DNA of 64,000 nucleotides from Salarias fasciatus (taxonomy: Eukaryota > Chordata > Actinopteri > Blenniiformes > Blenniidae). The notes below the pieces were generated by a model. It worked only from the letters and a program-made list of their open reading frames with translations. It did no database searches and was not told the origin of the DNA. Location of the stretch: the NCBI RefSeq assembly GCF_902148845.1, contig NC_043757.1, positions 18,093,842-18,157,841 on the forward strand. Reading direction: 5' to 3'. A program made the translations under genes and the position numbers. Positions 20,701 through 32,175 of the stretch are shown one piece after another. How positions within the stretch are numbered: position 1 is the first letter of the stretch; each line of letters begins with the position of its first letter.

Positions 20701-23700
20701 TTACTGCAAGTGTGGGATTTGTAATGTTTATTTTTTTAATTTTCGAACCATTACACTGGACTGAAGAAATTATTTAGAGATGCTTTCTGGTCTCTCTGTA
20801 GTAAACATCAATCAGTTTGATAAAAAAAAATCTGAATTCTTCATCAAAAAGTCCTTATCAAAGTACATTCTGCATTTCACGAGGCTTGGGGCCCAGTGGG
20901 GATGTCCGCTTTCTGTTTGATTATCTGTAAATGTAAATTCTTAACTTGGCATGATATCGACTAATTATCCAGCAGTGCTGTCAGATATGAACATGAATTT
21001 GTTCAGTTACGTCAATTCTTAATCAAGGAAGTAAAATGATCTTGAAAATCATCCATTGCTAATTTACATTTCTTTCTTCCTCTTTGAGATCTTTTGGCTT
21101 TCCCATAGTAACGGATGCCAAACGGAATTTAGGGCTCTAACAAGCACTTCTTATAGAAAACATTCAGAAGTAACTGTACTGGCTTTAAGCCTCTCTCTCA
21201 CAGGGCCGGAGTCGTCCCAAATGTGTTATTTGAATTTTAAACATCACATCACATCACTACCACGAGTTTTCCTTGTCTTGCAGAACTGCGCCCTGATATT
21301 TGAGCATGCGTTGCATGATTATCACAATTTCTTATGGTGTGTAATTTTGTACCAAGAACAAATGAAGAAGGTTGCTAATCACAGTCAATTTGTTTATTTG
21401 TTCTTGCTTTTTTTTGTTTTTGGCTCCAGCTCATTGCAGGATCCCTCAGCTCAGTGATACAGGTGGTTTACTGTGTCGACTGACCTGCATGGGTTTGTCG
21501 TACCAGCGGTTGCCTCCATTCTTGGCCGCCCCCCCTCCGTGCAGCATCAGCATGGCACGCATGCTGTCATTGATCTCAGCACCAGTGGCATCGTCCAGAC
21601 AGACCAGACACAGACAGCGCTCAATCATGTCCAAGGAGTCCCTGTTGGTGGACTCTGCAGGACATTGAAGTTCTGTTTTTGGTTTCCGGGATCAACATGC
21701 AGTTGTGTTGTTTGAAAACGTACCTCTCATTAGTACAGAGCGGGACTCAGCCCACTGTGTCCGTCCGTCAGAAGTGAGAAGGCCAATAGGTGGGAGCCGC
21801 TCTTCCTCGCTGTCGGCCATCTTGACGATCTTCTCCAGCTGAGTCAGCAGGTCTCTTTCATTCAGTCTCCGGAAGTTGATCACCACGTCCAGCACGAAGA
21901 ACTGATTCAGAGTGGACACAGACATTTTTCAGTGCACTAATTCCTCTGGATTCTCTGTTCCATTCGTATTTAAATTCAGTGTGTTTCGCTATAAAAACCA
22001 TAATTGGAAATAAGCTTTAACAACATTTTGATTCAATTTTGATGCGAGTTAAAGTGGAATGTTTTTCTGTCTTTGGAAAAATTGATTTCTTTTTGATTGT
22101 TTTATTAATAACTGTTCTTGGTTTTAATTGACCGTTTCTTTGAAATTGAATCACTGACTATATTGACCCACTCGTTCTCAAAAATCACATTGTAAATCAA
22201 CATTTTTCCTTGTGTATTTGAAGATTTTGGATGAAGTGTGCGTGATTTCATAGAAGATGAACAAAGTGGTTTGGCTTTAATAACTAAAAACATCAGTGGG
22301 AGTAATGCTGCATGTTTCTGTAGTGAGGTGGTGTAGCTCTTATTTTAACCATTCAGTCTATGTTCATTAATCCGTCCAAAAATGCAATCTTTATTTATGT
22401 GAATACTGACCTTCTCATAAAAATAACTTAAAAAAAAGTTTGGAAATGGGTACACAATCCCCAAGCAACGGGGTTTTATTTTTGTCAAACTTTTAACTAG
22501 AATGAGTTATTGAGCTGAACTGGATCAGATTCGGTTCTTTCAAGCCTCACCTGGTTTTTACAGGCCACGATGATGTGTTCAGGTTCCGGCATCACGCTGC
22601 TCTCCTGGGCCACCAGTGTGTCTCTCTCAGGCCCCGGCAGGCGGTAAGATGTGAAGAGCCGGTAGTACTGCTCCATGCACAGGGGGGTTCCAGCCAGCTG
22701 GCCCCGGGCAAAGTCCACAGGCAGGGCACGACTACACACACACACACACACACACATACACACTTGGTCTAGTCTTCAGTTTGAGCACGAGCCACTTGTG
22801 ACAGGCTTCGCTTGTATCGTGTGTTAACTCACGCATCAAGAAGACTCTTGTACTCCAGAACTCCTGAAATTAAGTGAGCAGCAAACCTTGAAAAGAAAAT
22901 CTTATATGGTTAAAGACTTCACAAAGAAAACGGCACCTTAATTAATTATCACAATTAACAACATAATGGCACTATGTAATGTATGTAGGACCAAGCCAGT
23001 CCTGAATCGATTCTATGTTAGCCACACTATAGATTTCCTTCTCTGCTGACCTTTCCACAGTGACCTGGCCTGGCCTCCCGGACCTCAAGGTGTTCTGAGT
23101 AATGACCCCATCTGTCAGAGTGCCGCAAGGAACTTCTCAACTCCATACAATCAATAAAAGATTGTTTATAATTAATTTATATATTTCACCATTGTTTTTT
23201 CTCTAAAAATCAGAAAAGTCCCTGATAGATGGGAGCTGTGTGATTCCCATGAATCATGGATTAAAGCTTCTTCTGTCTCTGCTTCAGTTGTCAGTGATCA
23301 GGAAGATAAGACCGTGCGTTATAAGATATTCACTTACATCACAGTGTGACAGTGTATATGTGTGTTTTCTGTCTGAGTGTGAGGCGTTACTCAGGAATCC
23401 CTTCACTCTGTTGTGCAGAGCCTCGTACCTTAATGAGTCGATGGGAGCTCTGAAGTTCTGCTGAGGGAAGACCATTGCAGGGCTGGAATTTACAGGTAAG
23501 GCCAGTCTGTTGTTCAGGTACATGTCATTCAGCCAATAGTCATACACCTACAGAGGAAAGCAAAGGAGCGCACTTATCGAACAGAGTCTGACTCTCTGTT
23601 AGATGCCTGTTTTTAACTAAGTAATCTAAACAAGACATTTACACAGATGTGCATATTAATTAAGAGTTTAAATGATATTTGGAATGTGCATGTTTTTCTA

Positions 23701-24162
23701 TTATTTACCCAGTTTGCCTCGTTCTCTCTTCTCTCCATAAGTTTCCCCTGCAGTAGCTCCCCCACGCCTCCAGGGGCTCCAAACTGCCTCACGATGTTTT
23801 GGGTCTTGCTGAACTGTTCCTCGGTGAGCAGGTGCTTCATGCACCTCAGGTAGGTGTCCAGTGTGTCTTTCAGGGCTGGCAGTGGCAGCTTTGGCAGACC
23901 CTGGTCAGTGCAAAGCTTCTGTTCAGAACAGGTTTTATGTCACATTTTGATAACGTAATTCAATACATTCATTCCCTTATTTTATTTATTTTTTTACTTT
24001 GATAATTATTCCATATATTTAATTTCCATGCACATGTTAACAACATGCACCTTTTAAATGTTTTACATATTTTGTATAACATCTAGTTAGGTCCAGTATA
24101 CAGTATATGCTTACTTCTCCACCCCCAGAGTCTCTGGAGGGCTCCCGGTCCAGAACGGGCAT
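17792..24162 (-). CDS. chat: choline O-acetyltransferase, complete
   Basis: Makes acetylcholine from choline and acetyl-CoA in cholinergic neurons. Fourteen coding exons on the minus strand: 24115-24162, 23709-23918, 23429-23547, 22833-22886, 22551-22731, 21724-21901, 21485-21654, 20507-20607, 20267-20395, 20056-20178, 19839-19980, 18538-18600, 18314-18451, 17792-18175 (stop TAG). Total 2040 bases, giving 679 aa, slightly longer than the short human form. The start MPVLDREPS matches the MPILEKVP start of vertebrate ChAT. Family marks: [20 protein letters not shown], the catalytic histidine in CEHSPFEG (about residue 335), [21 protein letters not shown], and the STSQ motif at 549-552 before [20 protein letters not shown]. 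Odd points: weak donor gttttg after 20267, a TG repeat abutting the acceptor of exon 22551-22731, and a LINE just upstream of exon 18538-18600. slc18a3 lies upstream on the same strand. Confidence 0.96.
18625..19600 (-). mobile_element. 5'-truncated LINE (CR1/L2/Rex1-like) in a chat intron
   Basis: On the minus strand an open frame from about 19600 to 19060 reads as the C-terminal part of a non-LTR reverse transcriptase ORF2, including [39 protein letters not shown] and a terminal VNLWNDLDD segment. It is still open for over 165 codons, so the insertion is fairly young. Non-coding 3' sequence follows and ends in five tandem TTAG units (plus-strand view, 18625-18646), the kind of short tandem tail these LINEs leave. 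It lies in the same orientation as chat, in the intron before exon 18538-18600. The exact clade is not certain. Confidence 0.8.
22734..22763. repeat. CA/TG microsatellite touching a chat acceptor
   Basis: An uninterrupted CA tract at 22734-22756, extended past one T to 22763. On the chat strand it is a TG tract that runs directly into the AG in front of exon 22551-22731. Confidence 0.9.
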
Positions 24163-25380
24163 GTTGGCAGTGCGCTCAGTCCCGGTGCGTCATGAAACAC
24201 ACTATTCACAAAGAAAACTGGATAATATTCCTATAATCAATGCGTGAATCAACGTGAATGCATCTTAAAATGAAATAAAAGACAATCTGAAAAGCATACA
24301 TTGTTTCAATTTGAAAATTTTAAATGTACCTTTTCAAGACGAATTAATGAAAATTGATTACCAGGAAAGTCTTTACTATTAAGTGATGAAAATACACCTG
24401 AGGATTTTCACATACACCCCAAATCACAGTATTATTGATACTAATCATGTCGAAAAAGAAAAAAAGAGAGGATTTTTTTTAATTTAATCAGCCAAAAAAA
24501 ACAAAACAAAAACAAACAAACTTTGAGGTCTAGATCTATTTTTCCAAGGCTGACCTGCACAAGAGGTCCACATTATTAATAATACATAAACTGAAACTCA
24601 CCTGCCAAAAAAAAAGCAGCTCCTCTCGTCCTGGCGCTCAGCCAAAAGGTTTAGGTTGTTGCATCTCCACTTGAATCCATTTCTGGTCTGGTTTTCTTCA
24701 AATTCTCACTTTTAAGATGTGGATCATTTTTACGTGTCGTTGAATCTCCTACATGGCGTGAGCACAACTCCCTTGCAGGCTCAAGAGAGATGCTGAGATG
24801 GTACCTCAGCCTCCCGGCTGCCAGGCTCCTCCCAGAAGTCCTGCTATTCGCCGAGAAGTTTATTTGGCACTTCACATCTTCACCCCACCTTATTTAGACG
24901 CCGACCAGGCGCCCCTGATGCTCACACTCTTCAGGAGACCAATTAGGATATACTTTATGCAGATTCCACCTGCTGGCTTTCTAAAATCGCAACAGTTTAT
25001 CTTGATTTCCATCCAGACTGTGTGCATAGCTCAGTGCGTTCATGACTGCACAAAAAGACTTTGTGGAGATGGAACGAAGAGAAATCTTTTTTCTTCAGAA
25101 GAGCAATGCAAAGCAGTATTTGCTAAATTGCAAGTCCACATTTTAAATTCTTCAGAAAAAAATAAGTCCCAATTTTGTGCCACAATTAATGGCATTTAAC
25201 ACAAAAATGTCAGGGTTAATACACGTTTTTTGATCAATTAACTTGTTGCGAGACGAAATACCGAAAGTAGATATTTTAATTATGTTTCCTTATAAATATC
25301 GCTGTGGTTTTAGGTGCCGTCGTAGAATAATAATAATTTTCTTCAAAAAGATGTTAGAGAAAATACAATATCCGTAAGCC
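24163..25380. other. chat 5' region between first coding exon and slc18a3 3'UTR
   Basis: No coding frame is supported. On the minus strand, ttttctttgtgaatag ending near 24202 is a plausible acceptor for a 5'UTR exon that carries the chat start. A six-codon reading frame, ATG at 24193 to TGA at 24176, would lie inside that leader. The rest is AT-rich intronic or intergenic sequence. Confidence 0.4.
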
Positions 25381-25391
25381 ACATTAATGTA

Positions 25392-25397
25392 TTTATT
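25392..25397 (-). other. candidate polyadenylation signal of slc18a3
   Basis: TTTATT on the plus strand is AATAAA on the minus strand, 599 bases after the slc18a3 stop. The sequence 25398-25995 would then be 3'UTR. No coding signal is seen in it. Confidence 0.35.
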
Positions 25398-25995
25398 ATG
25401 TAAATAAATAAATTCGTTAAACAGTGCCATTCACATAATATTGATTTAATTATGTACACAAATGTACATTTATATACAGTTGCAGTTCATACATTGAGGC
25501 TATGCATTCCATAAGTACATCATCCAAACATAAACGAACAAGACGCAGATTTCAGATAGTTTCCACCTTTCCAAAACTCTTATACCGTACGATTTGCATA
25601 TTGAGGTTAGCAGCAAAAAAGAATACATATCACACAGAAAGACGCATACATTACATTTGCTCTTTTTGTTTTCACACATTTACACACAATCCCTGAATAC
25701 AATAAGATTTTGTTACGGTCATAAATATTGTTAACGAAGAGACATTTATGTCAGCATATCTTTCACAATACTAAAATGATAAAATGAAGAAACACCAGCG
25801 CCGGTCTATACTGCAAAAAGCTTAAGCGACTTGACTCGGAAAAAAAAAAAAACCCCGGAGGTATTGTCACGAAAAGCAGTAAATAATTGTCGTCGTGACA
25901 CAATGTTAATCGTGTTATGCAGTTGATTGAATTTGACTGAGTACGCACAACTCTTCATGGGCACTTGGATAGTTTGGCACTCCATTTAAAGTCTT

Positions 25996-27555
25996 TTACG
26001 CATACTCTCCTCCGGAGGATTCCTCCTCTGAATACGATCGCTGCGCAAAGGTCTCGATGCCATTCTCGTCGATCGTCGTACATAAACCCTTCCTCTTCTT
26101 TTCCCGTTGCTCCATCTTGATCGTGTCATACAGTCCCGTCGGACCGTCTTCCAGGAGCATGTTTCGCTCGGAGAACGAGGGTCGCATCTGCGCCACGTTT
26201 TTCAGCAGGAGGAGCGCCGGTGCGTAAAGTACATTGGCCAGGCCCATGCCCAGGTTGAGCTGCACGAAGCCCAGGTCGTGCACTATTTTACCCGCCGCCA
26301 CGGGCCCGAGGGCATAGGCCACACAGTAAGATATGTCCGCGATAGCGTACACGCTGCCGTACACTGACACGTGTCGCACATCCACCAGGAAACCAAGTGT
26401 CGGCAGGAGCGCCGTGTCCACGAAGGCGATGCCGAAACAGATGCCACACAGCGGGATCATGAGCTGTCCGAAGTTTTTGCAGGCAGGCACAGTGCAGGAG
26501 CTCGCGCCTATAAACACCATGCCTATAGCACCATAAAACCACTGGAGGTGCGGGTACTTGGCCGCCAATTTGACAGTGAGATATACACCGAGAACATGAG
26601 GGAAGAACGCGGGGAACCATGTCATGCCGATCTCCCACTGGCTGGAATGCATGGTTTCCTCCATCCAGTTGGCGATAGTGGGCTCGAGGAAGGCAAGAGG
26701 GATGTTACATATGGTGAGAGCACCAGCCACCACGGCGATGTAAGGATCAATCATAAGTTTGTATATCGGGGTGCCCACTGGCATGTTTTCTCTCTCCTTG
26801 TTGGAGAAGGGCTTCAGCACAGTCAGACAGAGCACACCGTCAGCGAGACAGATGCAGGCCAGTATCAGGAAAGGCACGCGTTTCCCCGCGAATTCGTAGA
26901 GGACCCCCCCAAACGGGGGCGCCACCAGACTTCCAAAAGAGATGAAAGCTAAGGCGATACCCAGCGCTTTGCTCCTCTCCGCCTCCTCCGTGTATCTGTC
27001 GGCGATCAGGGCGATCCCCGAAGTGTCCGCGAACGCGGAGCCCAGGCCCTGCATGCTGCGCGCCAGGAACAGGGTCGCGTAGTTGTCAGCAAAGGCAAAT
27101 ATGAGGGTGGAGAGAAACATGACATTAAGTCCGATGAAGAGCGGGATGTCGTACCCAACTCTGTCTATAAAGGTTCCACTTATCGGGTTGACTAAAAGTT
27201 GCAGGATGGCCTTCGAGGCGAAAAGCACGCCAATCTGCACGTCGAAGTTCCCCTTGTCGACTTTATGGGTCGTGCTGTTGGAGGAGTTGGAGTGCGGTAA
27301 AGCAGCCTGGGCATGATCCGCTGCTTTCTGTAGCCCTTCAAGGTAGTCGGGTATAATTGGCACAATTACCATGTAAAGCATGTTGTCTAACAATAGTGCT
27401 GTGCAAACTATCACTAGAATAACTCGTTTCTGTCGTTCTGGGTCTTGGATTACGTTGCCCAGCTGTTTAGTTCTTTCGCCCATCTGGGACAATTTTGAGG
27501 CGGCAGATTGAGCCATGTTAGAGGCTTGTCCCTCTGTGGTCCCCTCCGGCTCCAT
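25996..27555 (-). CDS. slc18a3: vesicular acetylcholine transporter (VAChT), complete single exon
   Basis: Proton/acetylcholine antiporter of synaptic vesicles, major facilitator family SLC18, about 12 membrane segments. One uninterrupted frame of 519 aa, close to the family's usual length. It starts [10 protein letters not shown]; a first membrane segment follows, [20 protein letters not shown] (about residues 48-67). The first lumenal loop carries clustered N-glycosylation sites (NSSNSTTHK). [20 protein letters not shown] and [20 protein letters not shown] are family signatures, and [16 protein letters not shown] contains the TM10 aspartate. The cytosolic tail has an acidic dileucine trafficking motif, SERNMLLED, matching the SERDVLL of mammals. 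Intronless and immediately upstream of chat on the same strand, it is the expected cholinergic locus arrangement, where both genes share regulation. tttttttaaaag just upstream could be the acceptor joining a 5'UTR exon. Confidence 0.97.
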   Translation of the reverse strand: MEPEGTTEGQASNMAQSAASKLSQMGERTKQLGNVIQDPERQKRVILVIVCTALLLDNMLYMVIVPIIPDYLEGLQKAADHAQAALPHSNSSNSTTHKVDKGNFDVQIGVLFASKAILQLLVNPISGTFIDRVGYDIPLFIGLNVMFLSTLIFAFADNYATLFLARSMQGLGSAFADTSGIALIADRYTEEAERSKALGIALAFISFGSLVAPPFGGVLYEFAGKRVPFLILACICLADGVLCLTVLKPFSNKERENMPVGTPIYKLMIDPYIAVVAGALTICNIPLAFLEPTIANWMEETMHSSQWEIGMTWFPAFFPHVLGVYLTVKLAAKYPHLQWFYGAIGMVFIGASSCTVPACKNFGQLMIPLCGICFGIAFVDTALLPTLGFLVDVRHVSVYGSVYAIADISYCVAYALGPVAAGKIVHDLGFVQLNLGMGLANVLYAPALLLLKNVAQMRPSFSERNMLLEDGPTGLYDTIKMEQREKKRKGLCTTIDENGIETFAQRSYSEEESSGGEYA

Positions 27556-28443
27556 GATCGCTTCTCTTTCTGGCTCAGGTCTTGTCTTTTAAAAAAAAGA
27601 AAGTCAGTTTCCACAGCTTGTTTATAGATATGAGCGCGCTTGGCACATCTGCTGTCTGTATCAGTTTTTCTTTCTTCAGCACAGGGACCACTAATTATTT
27701 AGACAACTTTCCTCTGCTTTACCTCTACTCAGTTCCTCGCGCTGTCCGTCACGGCACGCGCGTTTCCATCCTCGTGACTTGGACGCGTTTTATCCCCGTC
27801 GCCCCTCGCCGCTTCATTGTCTCTTATCCCGTCATTGAGGTGACGCGCCGGCCCCGGGCAGCACTCACAGGTTGGGGATTCACCTCCAGCTTACAGAGTC
27901 GGCTCCATCAGCGCGCGCCCTCCGCTCCAGGTCCGCCTGCTGCGCCCCTCCCGGCTCCCAGACGCTCCCAGCTGTCTCCAGTCACCTGTAACGCCGTGCG
28001 CTAAGTCATCATTTCACATCAACCGGACTGCTTTTTGTCGGCCGTGGCAGGATACACACCGCAGTTTGTGGACTCCCATAGGTATCCCCCTCTCCCCCCG
28101 TCCCCCCTCCCATCATCGCCGGTGGCTGTGACGCACGGTCCGGAAGATCTTTTATGCTAATTAAACTCACAATCCCAAGTGTTGTCGAGTCAGTTGCTTA
28201 AAAGCACAGTTGAAAATGCTTGGTTGACTTTATATTACATTTATATAACCTTCTTGGTGACCCAGTGCGTTATTTAAAGTTTAATTAATTAATTAAAGCC
28301 TGGGAGTAATTTATTTATTTATTTATTTGTGAAATTGATACAATTTAAGGTGGACTTGATAGAACATCATAAGTCTGAGATCATAAGCAGCAATACCACA
28401 GAGAAAGGGATTGGTTCATGTTGTTTTCACTCTGACATTTGAT

Positions 28444-28472
28444 TTCAGCACCACACTTCAGTGGACAGCTCC
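28444..28472 (+). promoter_or_regulatory. RE1/NRSE-like site with widened gap upstream of slc18a3/chat
   Basis: Left half TTCAGCACC (28444-28452) is identical to the canonical REST half-site, and right half GGACAGCTCC (28463-28472) differs from GGACAGCGCC at one base. The gap is 10 bases instead of 2. It lies 889 bases upstream of the slc18a3 ATG. The mammalian cholinergic locus is a known REST target with an RE1 upstream of these genes. Binding here is inference. Confidence 0.6.
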
Positions 28473-28943
28473 GCAGGAGAAAATAGACGCAATGATTTCC
28501 GCTCTCCTGTTTTCCTTTCAGCACAGCCGCTCTCACCACTTTCTCTAAGAAATGTTCTTTGGACAGGGGGAGTTATGCAGAGTAAAGGTCCAGTCAGCTT
28601 ATTCTGCAGTCGGACATCTGTCTTCTATCTGGAAATGTGTGAAAATTCCTACATTGTTCGTTGATTTTAAACCGCGGTCACAAGACTAGATTATTCTCAT
28701 CAATAGTTTAAAACGGAAGCATTAACTTTATAGTTAATATACTTTTCTTCAAATAAAGATGTGATTAAAATGTTCAAATTGGCATTTCATCTGACATAGT
28801 TTCAAATGAAACCATTTACATTCAAAACTAAGCATCGCTTGCTTCACAACTGAAAATCCTCAGTATAATTTTCGAAAGGGTCAAGTAACTGCCCGGTGCA
28901 CACGCCAGTCAAACTAATGGAAACATTTTAATATAGCTAGAGG

Positions 28944-28957
28944 CTGCCACCTATTGG
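28944..28957 (-). promoter_or_regulatory. CTCF-like core motif
   Basis: On the minus strand the sequence is CCAATAGGTGGCAG. It fits the CTCF core CCASYAGRKGGCRS at 13 of 14 positions. It lies about 1.4 kb upstream of slc18a3, at the edge of the gene-poor middle region. Confidence 0.35.
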
Positions 28958-29384
28958 TGCAGAAGATCTTCAGCGGACTGCTGGTGACAAAGTGACTGGA
29001 CGCTTTACTGTATGTCAGTAATTAAGTGATCCAATAACTACGGGGAAAAAACACGCGCGCGGTTTGTGGGAACATCCAAATTTCAAACAGATATGCTTTA
29101 CAGCCACCGTCTCGCCCTCTGGAATGAGACGTATGTAATTCGATTTTAAATGAATATTCACTTTTTAAACTTTTTAAACCCAAGAAATGCTCAAATGAAC
29201 TAGGATTTTGAAGAAAGATAAATCAACCTCAATGTTATTTAAGATGTTGACATCTGACATTTCCCCCCTGTTATAGTCATTGAATTTGGAAGTATGTTGT
29301 AGGAGGAGGTTGACGTGTTGAAGTTTCAGACATTACACAGCGCTGTATTGACATCTAGTGGGGAAAGAAGGAAATTACATAGCG

Positions 29385-29530
29385 ACGCCATCCGTCCGTC
29401 ATCCATCCATCCATTGCTGGAACCAATCCCATTGGACCGCCTCAGCAACATGACACACACTCGTTTGTCCATTCACACACACTCACGCACAATCGCATTA
29501 ATACCTACGGTAATTTCCGGAGTCAATAAT
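29385..29530. repeat. degraded fragment of the common teleost repeat
   Basis: An ATCC tandem (ccatccatccat) followed by diverged equivalents of the repeat's 'attcacacacacattcacac' and 'cctacgggcaatttagagtc' blocks: ccattcacacacactcacgc and cctacggtaatttccggagt. An internal deletion is likely. Confidence 0.5.
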
Positions 29531-30214
29531 AAAAGTCAAATTCATGTATTTGGACAGCGTGAGGGAAAATAAGGTCTCCTCAGAAAGGGGTGGATACTGG
29601 ACTCCAGAATAGGATATTCTCACTGAAATTAACTTAATTTCTATGAATATATAACGGTCTGCATATCTGCTACAGTTCTACTGCTTCGTTGAAGAACCGC
29701 TGAGTGTTCCAGTGATTCATTGCAGTCGTGATAGAGATTCACTGATAAGATCATTTTCTTTTGGAAATCATTTCTTAGAATGAAATCTGCGCTCAGTCTC
29801 AGTTTTCAGAGCAAGCCCCTTGTGTGCCACGTGTCAGCCAGTAGATGTCCTCATATCCCTTCACATTTTCAAGAAATAACCACCAAAGGCCCAGGGAATT
29901 AAAAAAAATACAAAAACAAACAAACCCTGCTTTACATGCCTATCAGAATACTGTACCTCCCATATTTCACTGTCATTGCCTAGAGATCCTGTTACATGGC
30001 TGAGTGGAACTCAAAACTGATTCGTGAGGGGCTTGATGTTTTGCTGTCATGTTTTGTTTTTATTTAGAGGTGCTCCCAGGAGCATTGTTTCATACAAATA
30101 AGTAGCGGAGTGTTTCAAACATAGACAGTCAGCTTTGCATCATATTCTTAACTCAATATGTTCTCTGATCGTATTATCAAATTATGTAGTGGGTAGTACT
30201 TATTCCCAACAGCA

Positions 30215-30370
30215 GCAGTGTTCTCTGTTAACTTTATTTTTTATTAATTTATTTTATTCATTGTAAAAATAAAATATGTAATAATACAGAACACAATTTC
30301 ATGAGTGAAAGCGAGCAGAATAGAAGAATTAGCTCATCTGCTCGGCCCCTTTATGTCTCTATAAAACTTA
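30215..30370 (-). mobile_element. probable LINE 3' tail fragment
   Basis: A ttttattaatttattttatt stretch, then 'aatacagaacacaatttcat', then 'gagcagaatagaagaattag' and 'ctgctcggccccttt'. This has the same layout as the non-coding 3' end of the chat-intron LINE (tttatttcag, aacacaagaaacat, ggcagaagtttatcacttg, cgcctacccc). No coding part is seen. Confidence 0.4.
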
Positions 30371-30614
30371 CCAGATGCTTGGGCGTGCATAGTTGATCAT
30401 AAACTCTCGTGGAATGGAATCATTTATTCCCTCGATTGTTGTTCAATGGTGTCTATTGCTGTTAAGGCAGTCTTTTCTTGCTTGTATCACAACACCGCAG
30501 AAGGAAGTCTGCTTTGGTTCTGCTGAACAGACGGAGGATGAAGTTGGTTTCAACTGAAGCACCTGCATCAGAAACTGAAGAAAAGTTGTGTGATAGTGAC
30601 AGCAATGACTCTGG

Positions 30615-30730
30615 ACTGCTGGTCAGTGTGAATGTGAGTGTGTGTGGTTTTCTGTCTCTGCTTTGCAATGGACCGATGCCCTGTTCAGGCTTCACCCTGC
30701 CTTAAAACACAGTCAGCTGACTCCAGTATT
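30615..30730 (+). repeat. degraded fragment of the common teleost repeat
   Basis: Equivalents of 'tgtgagtgtgaatggttgtctgtctct', 'ccctgcgatggactggcgac' and 'ctgtccagggtgtaccctgcct' appear here as gtgaatgtgagtgtgtgtgg, tgcaatggaccgatgccctg and ttcaggcttcaccctgcct. A 75-codon open frame across this stretch is a by-product of the repeat. Confidence 0.5.
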
Positions 30731-31273
30731 GAATAAAACGACACAGAAGATAAATGTATTGAATGTAGCCTATAGTTTTGTGCATCGCATTGTAAAGTCT
30801 TCCTTCTAATTACAAACTGTACGAGTGGGCTGCCATTAATCTTTTGCACATTTTTTCAACTATTTTCAATGCATTTGCAGTTGTGGTGGTCAGGTCAGAC
30901 TGTCATTTTAATTAGACAAATGAGTTTGGATGGTGTGGGTCAGTAGTCCAGCTGCAGGTCACATCCAGTGCTTCTGAAAGAAACCAGAGAAATGCAGACT
31001 GTTGTTTCCCTCTAGAGCTTTATTTGACGTCAACGGGTTAAGTCCGGCTAATAAATGTTAGGAATCTAACCAAAAGAAGGCTCAGAATTTTTCAGTTTTA
31101 TTTTTAGACCGCATGTTACGTCACAATATTGAGAGAACAGCTTTGATAATCACATTTATTTCCCTCGGCGAACATACTGTCGCTGGAAGCTTAAGCAGAG
31201 TCATGAAGGCCGGAACCAAACCTTGGCCTCTGGTTTACTCAAGAGACTGCTGTGCTTGATCTCTTTTTGCAAT

Positions 31274-31284
31274 CACACACACAC

Positions 31285-31343
<59 letters not shown>
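31274..31343. repeat. CA microsatellite
   Basis: About 70 bases of CA repeat with one CG interruption near 31289. Confidence 0.95.
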
Positions 31344-31345
<2 letters not shown>

Positions 31346-32034
31346 TTGTGCATGCAACATAAACACGTACATGCACAGACACGTGAACCTGTACACATTT
31401 CTGTGCAGATGCAAGAGCAGGGGGGGAAATAAACACAAAGCATAAACATAAACTGTCAGTGAAAACCCACTTCAAACTGTTTAGTTTCCCTGTTTTTCCA
31501 GTCATCTGTTTTTGTCAGGAAGAATTATTTTTACTTCGCTGTCCTCTCAGGCTGCTCTGTCCTCATAGCTGGATTGGCTGTGTTAGGGGATCAACTTTTT
31601 TTCCCCCATATTCCCAGTGATTCTGCTTTGATCTGATTTGAAACTAGCTCAAGAGATTCAAGATCGCCACGTAATCTTGAGCAGTTGCCAAAGTATTAAT
31701 TTCTAGCAGCCAAACAAAATCCTGTTCACTGCAGCCTCATGCGCACAGCATGAGCATGCAAAACAATTCTGGTGAACTGGGATGATTCAAACATTCTTTT
31801 TTTTTTTTTTTTAGCAGTATGAGATACTTGAGTGAAGTCTATGTTTGAGATGTGGAAAAATCCTGAAAGTGTAACATGGTGCGTGGTTCTTTAAGCAGAC
31901 AGACGTGATCAGTCTCAGTTTACATGGTTTGAATTCCAGCTGTTGCTTCCAATGATGGAAGGCAAACTGAAGCCCTTGAATCAGAATTATATATAGACTT
32001 CTGAGATATAGCCCATTTTCACTGCTTCTGAAGT

Positions 32035-32175
32035 TTTAAAGTGCTTTACACTGTTAGTCATTTACCTGTAAACACCAATTGAGAGCAATTTGAGGTTCAG
32101 TGTTTTCCTCAAGGACACGTCAACACGTGGACAGGGCCAGATGTGGAAGGCAATCCTCTACCAGCTGAGCCGCAC
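32035..32175. repeat. degraded fish SINE-like repeat fragment
   Basis: The order 'gtgctttacactg', 'ggttcagtgttttcctcaag', 'gacacgtcaacacgtggaca' and 'ctctaccagctgagccgc' matches a common fish repeat ('gtgctttaca...', 'ggttcagtatcttgctcaagg', 'acacttcgacatg', 'ctaccacttgagccac'). The family name is not recalled with certainty. Confidence 0.45.

Noticed and set aside
23030-23150. Possible LINE reverse-transcriptase relic in a chat intron (gtgccgcaaggaact resembling VPQGT)
   Set aside because: Only a few codons resemble the motif and the neighbouring frame does not continue; could be chance.
26107-26952. Several plus-strand frames opposite slc18a3
   Set aside because: Shadows of the strongly coding minus-strand transporter gene.
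29820-29850. Possible CTCF core (gccagtagatgtcctc)
   Set aside because: Departs from the core at an invariant G; too weak to claim.
30478-30705. Plus-strand 75-codon frame
   Set aside because: Its second half is a fragment of the common fish interspersed repeat; no gene evidence.
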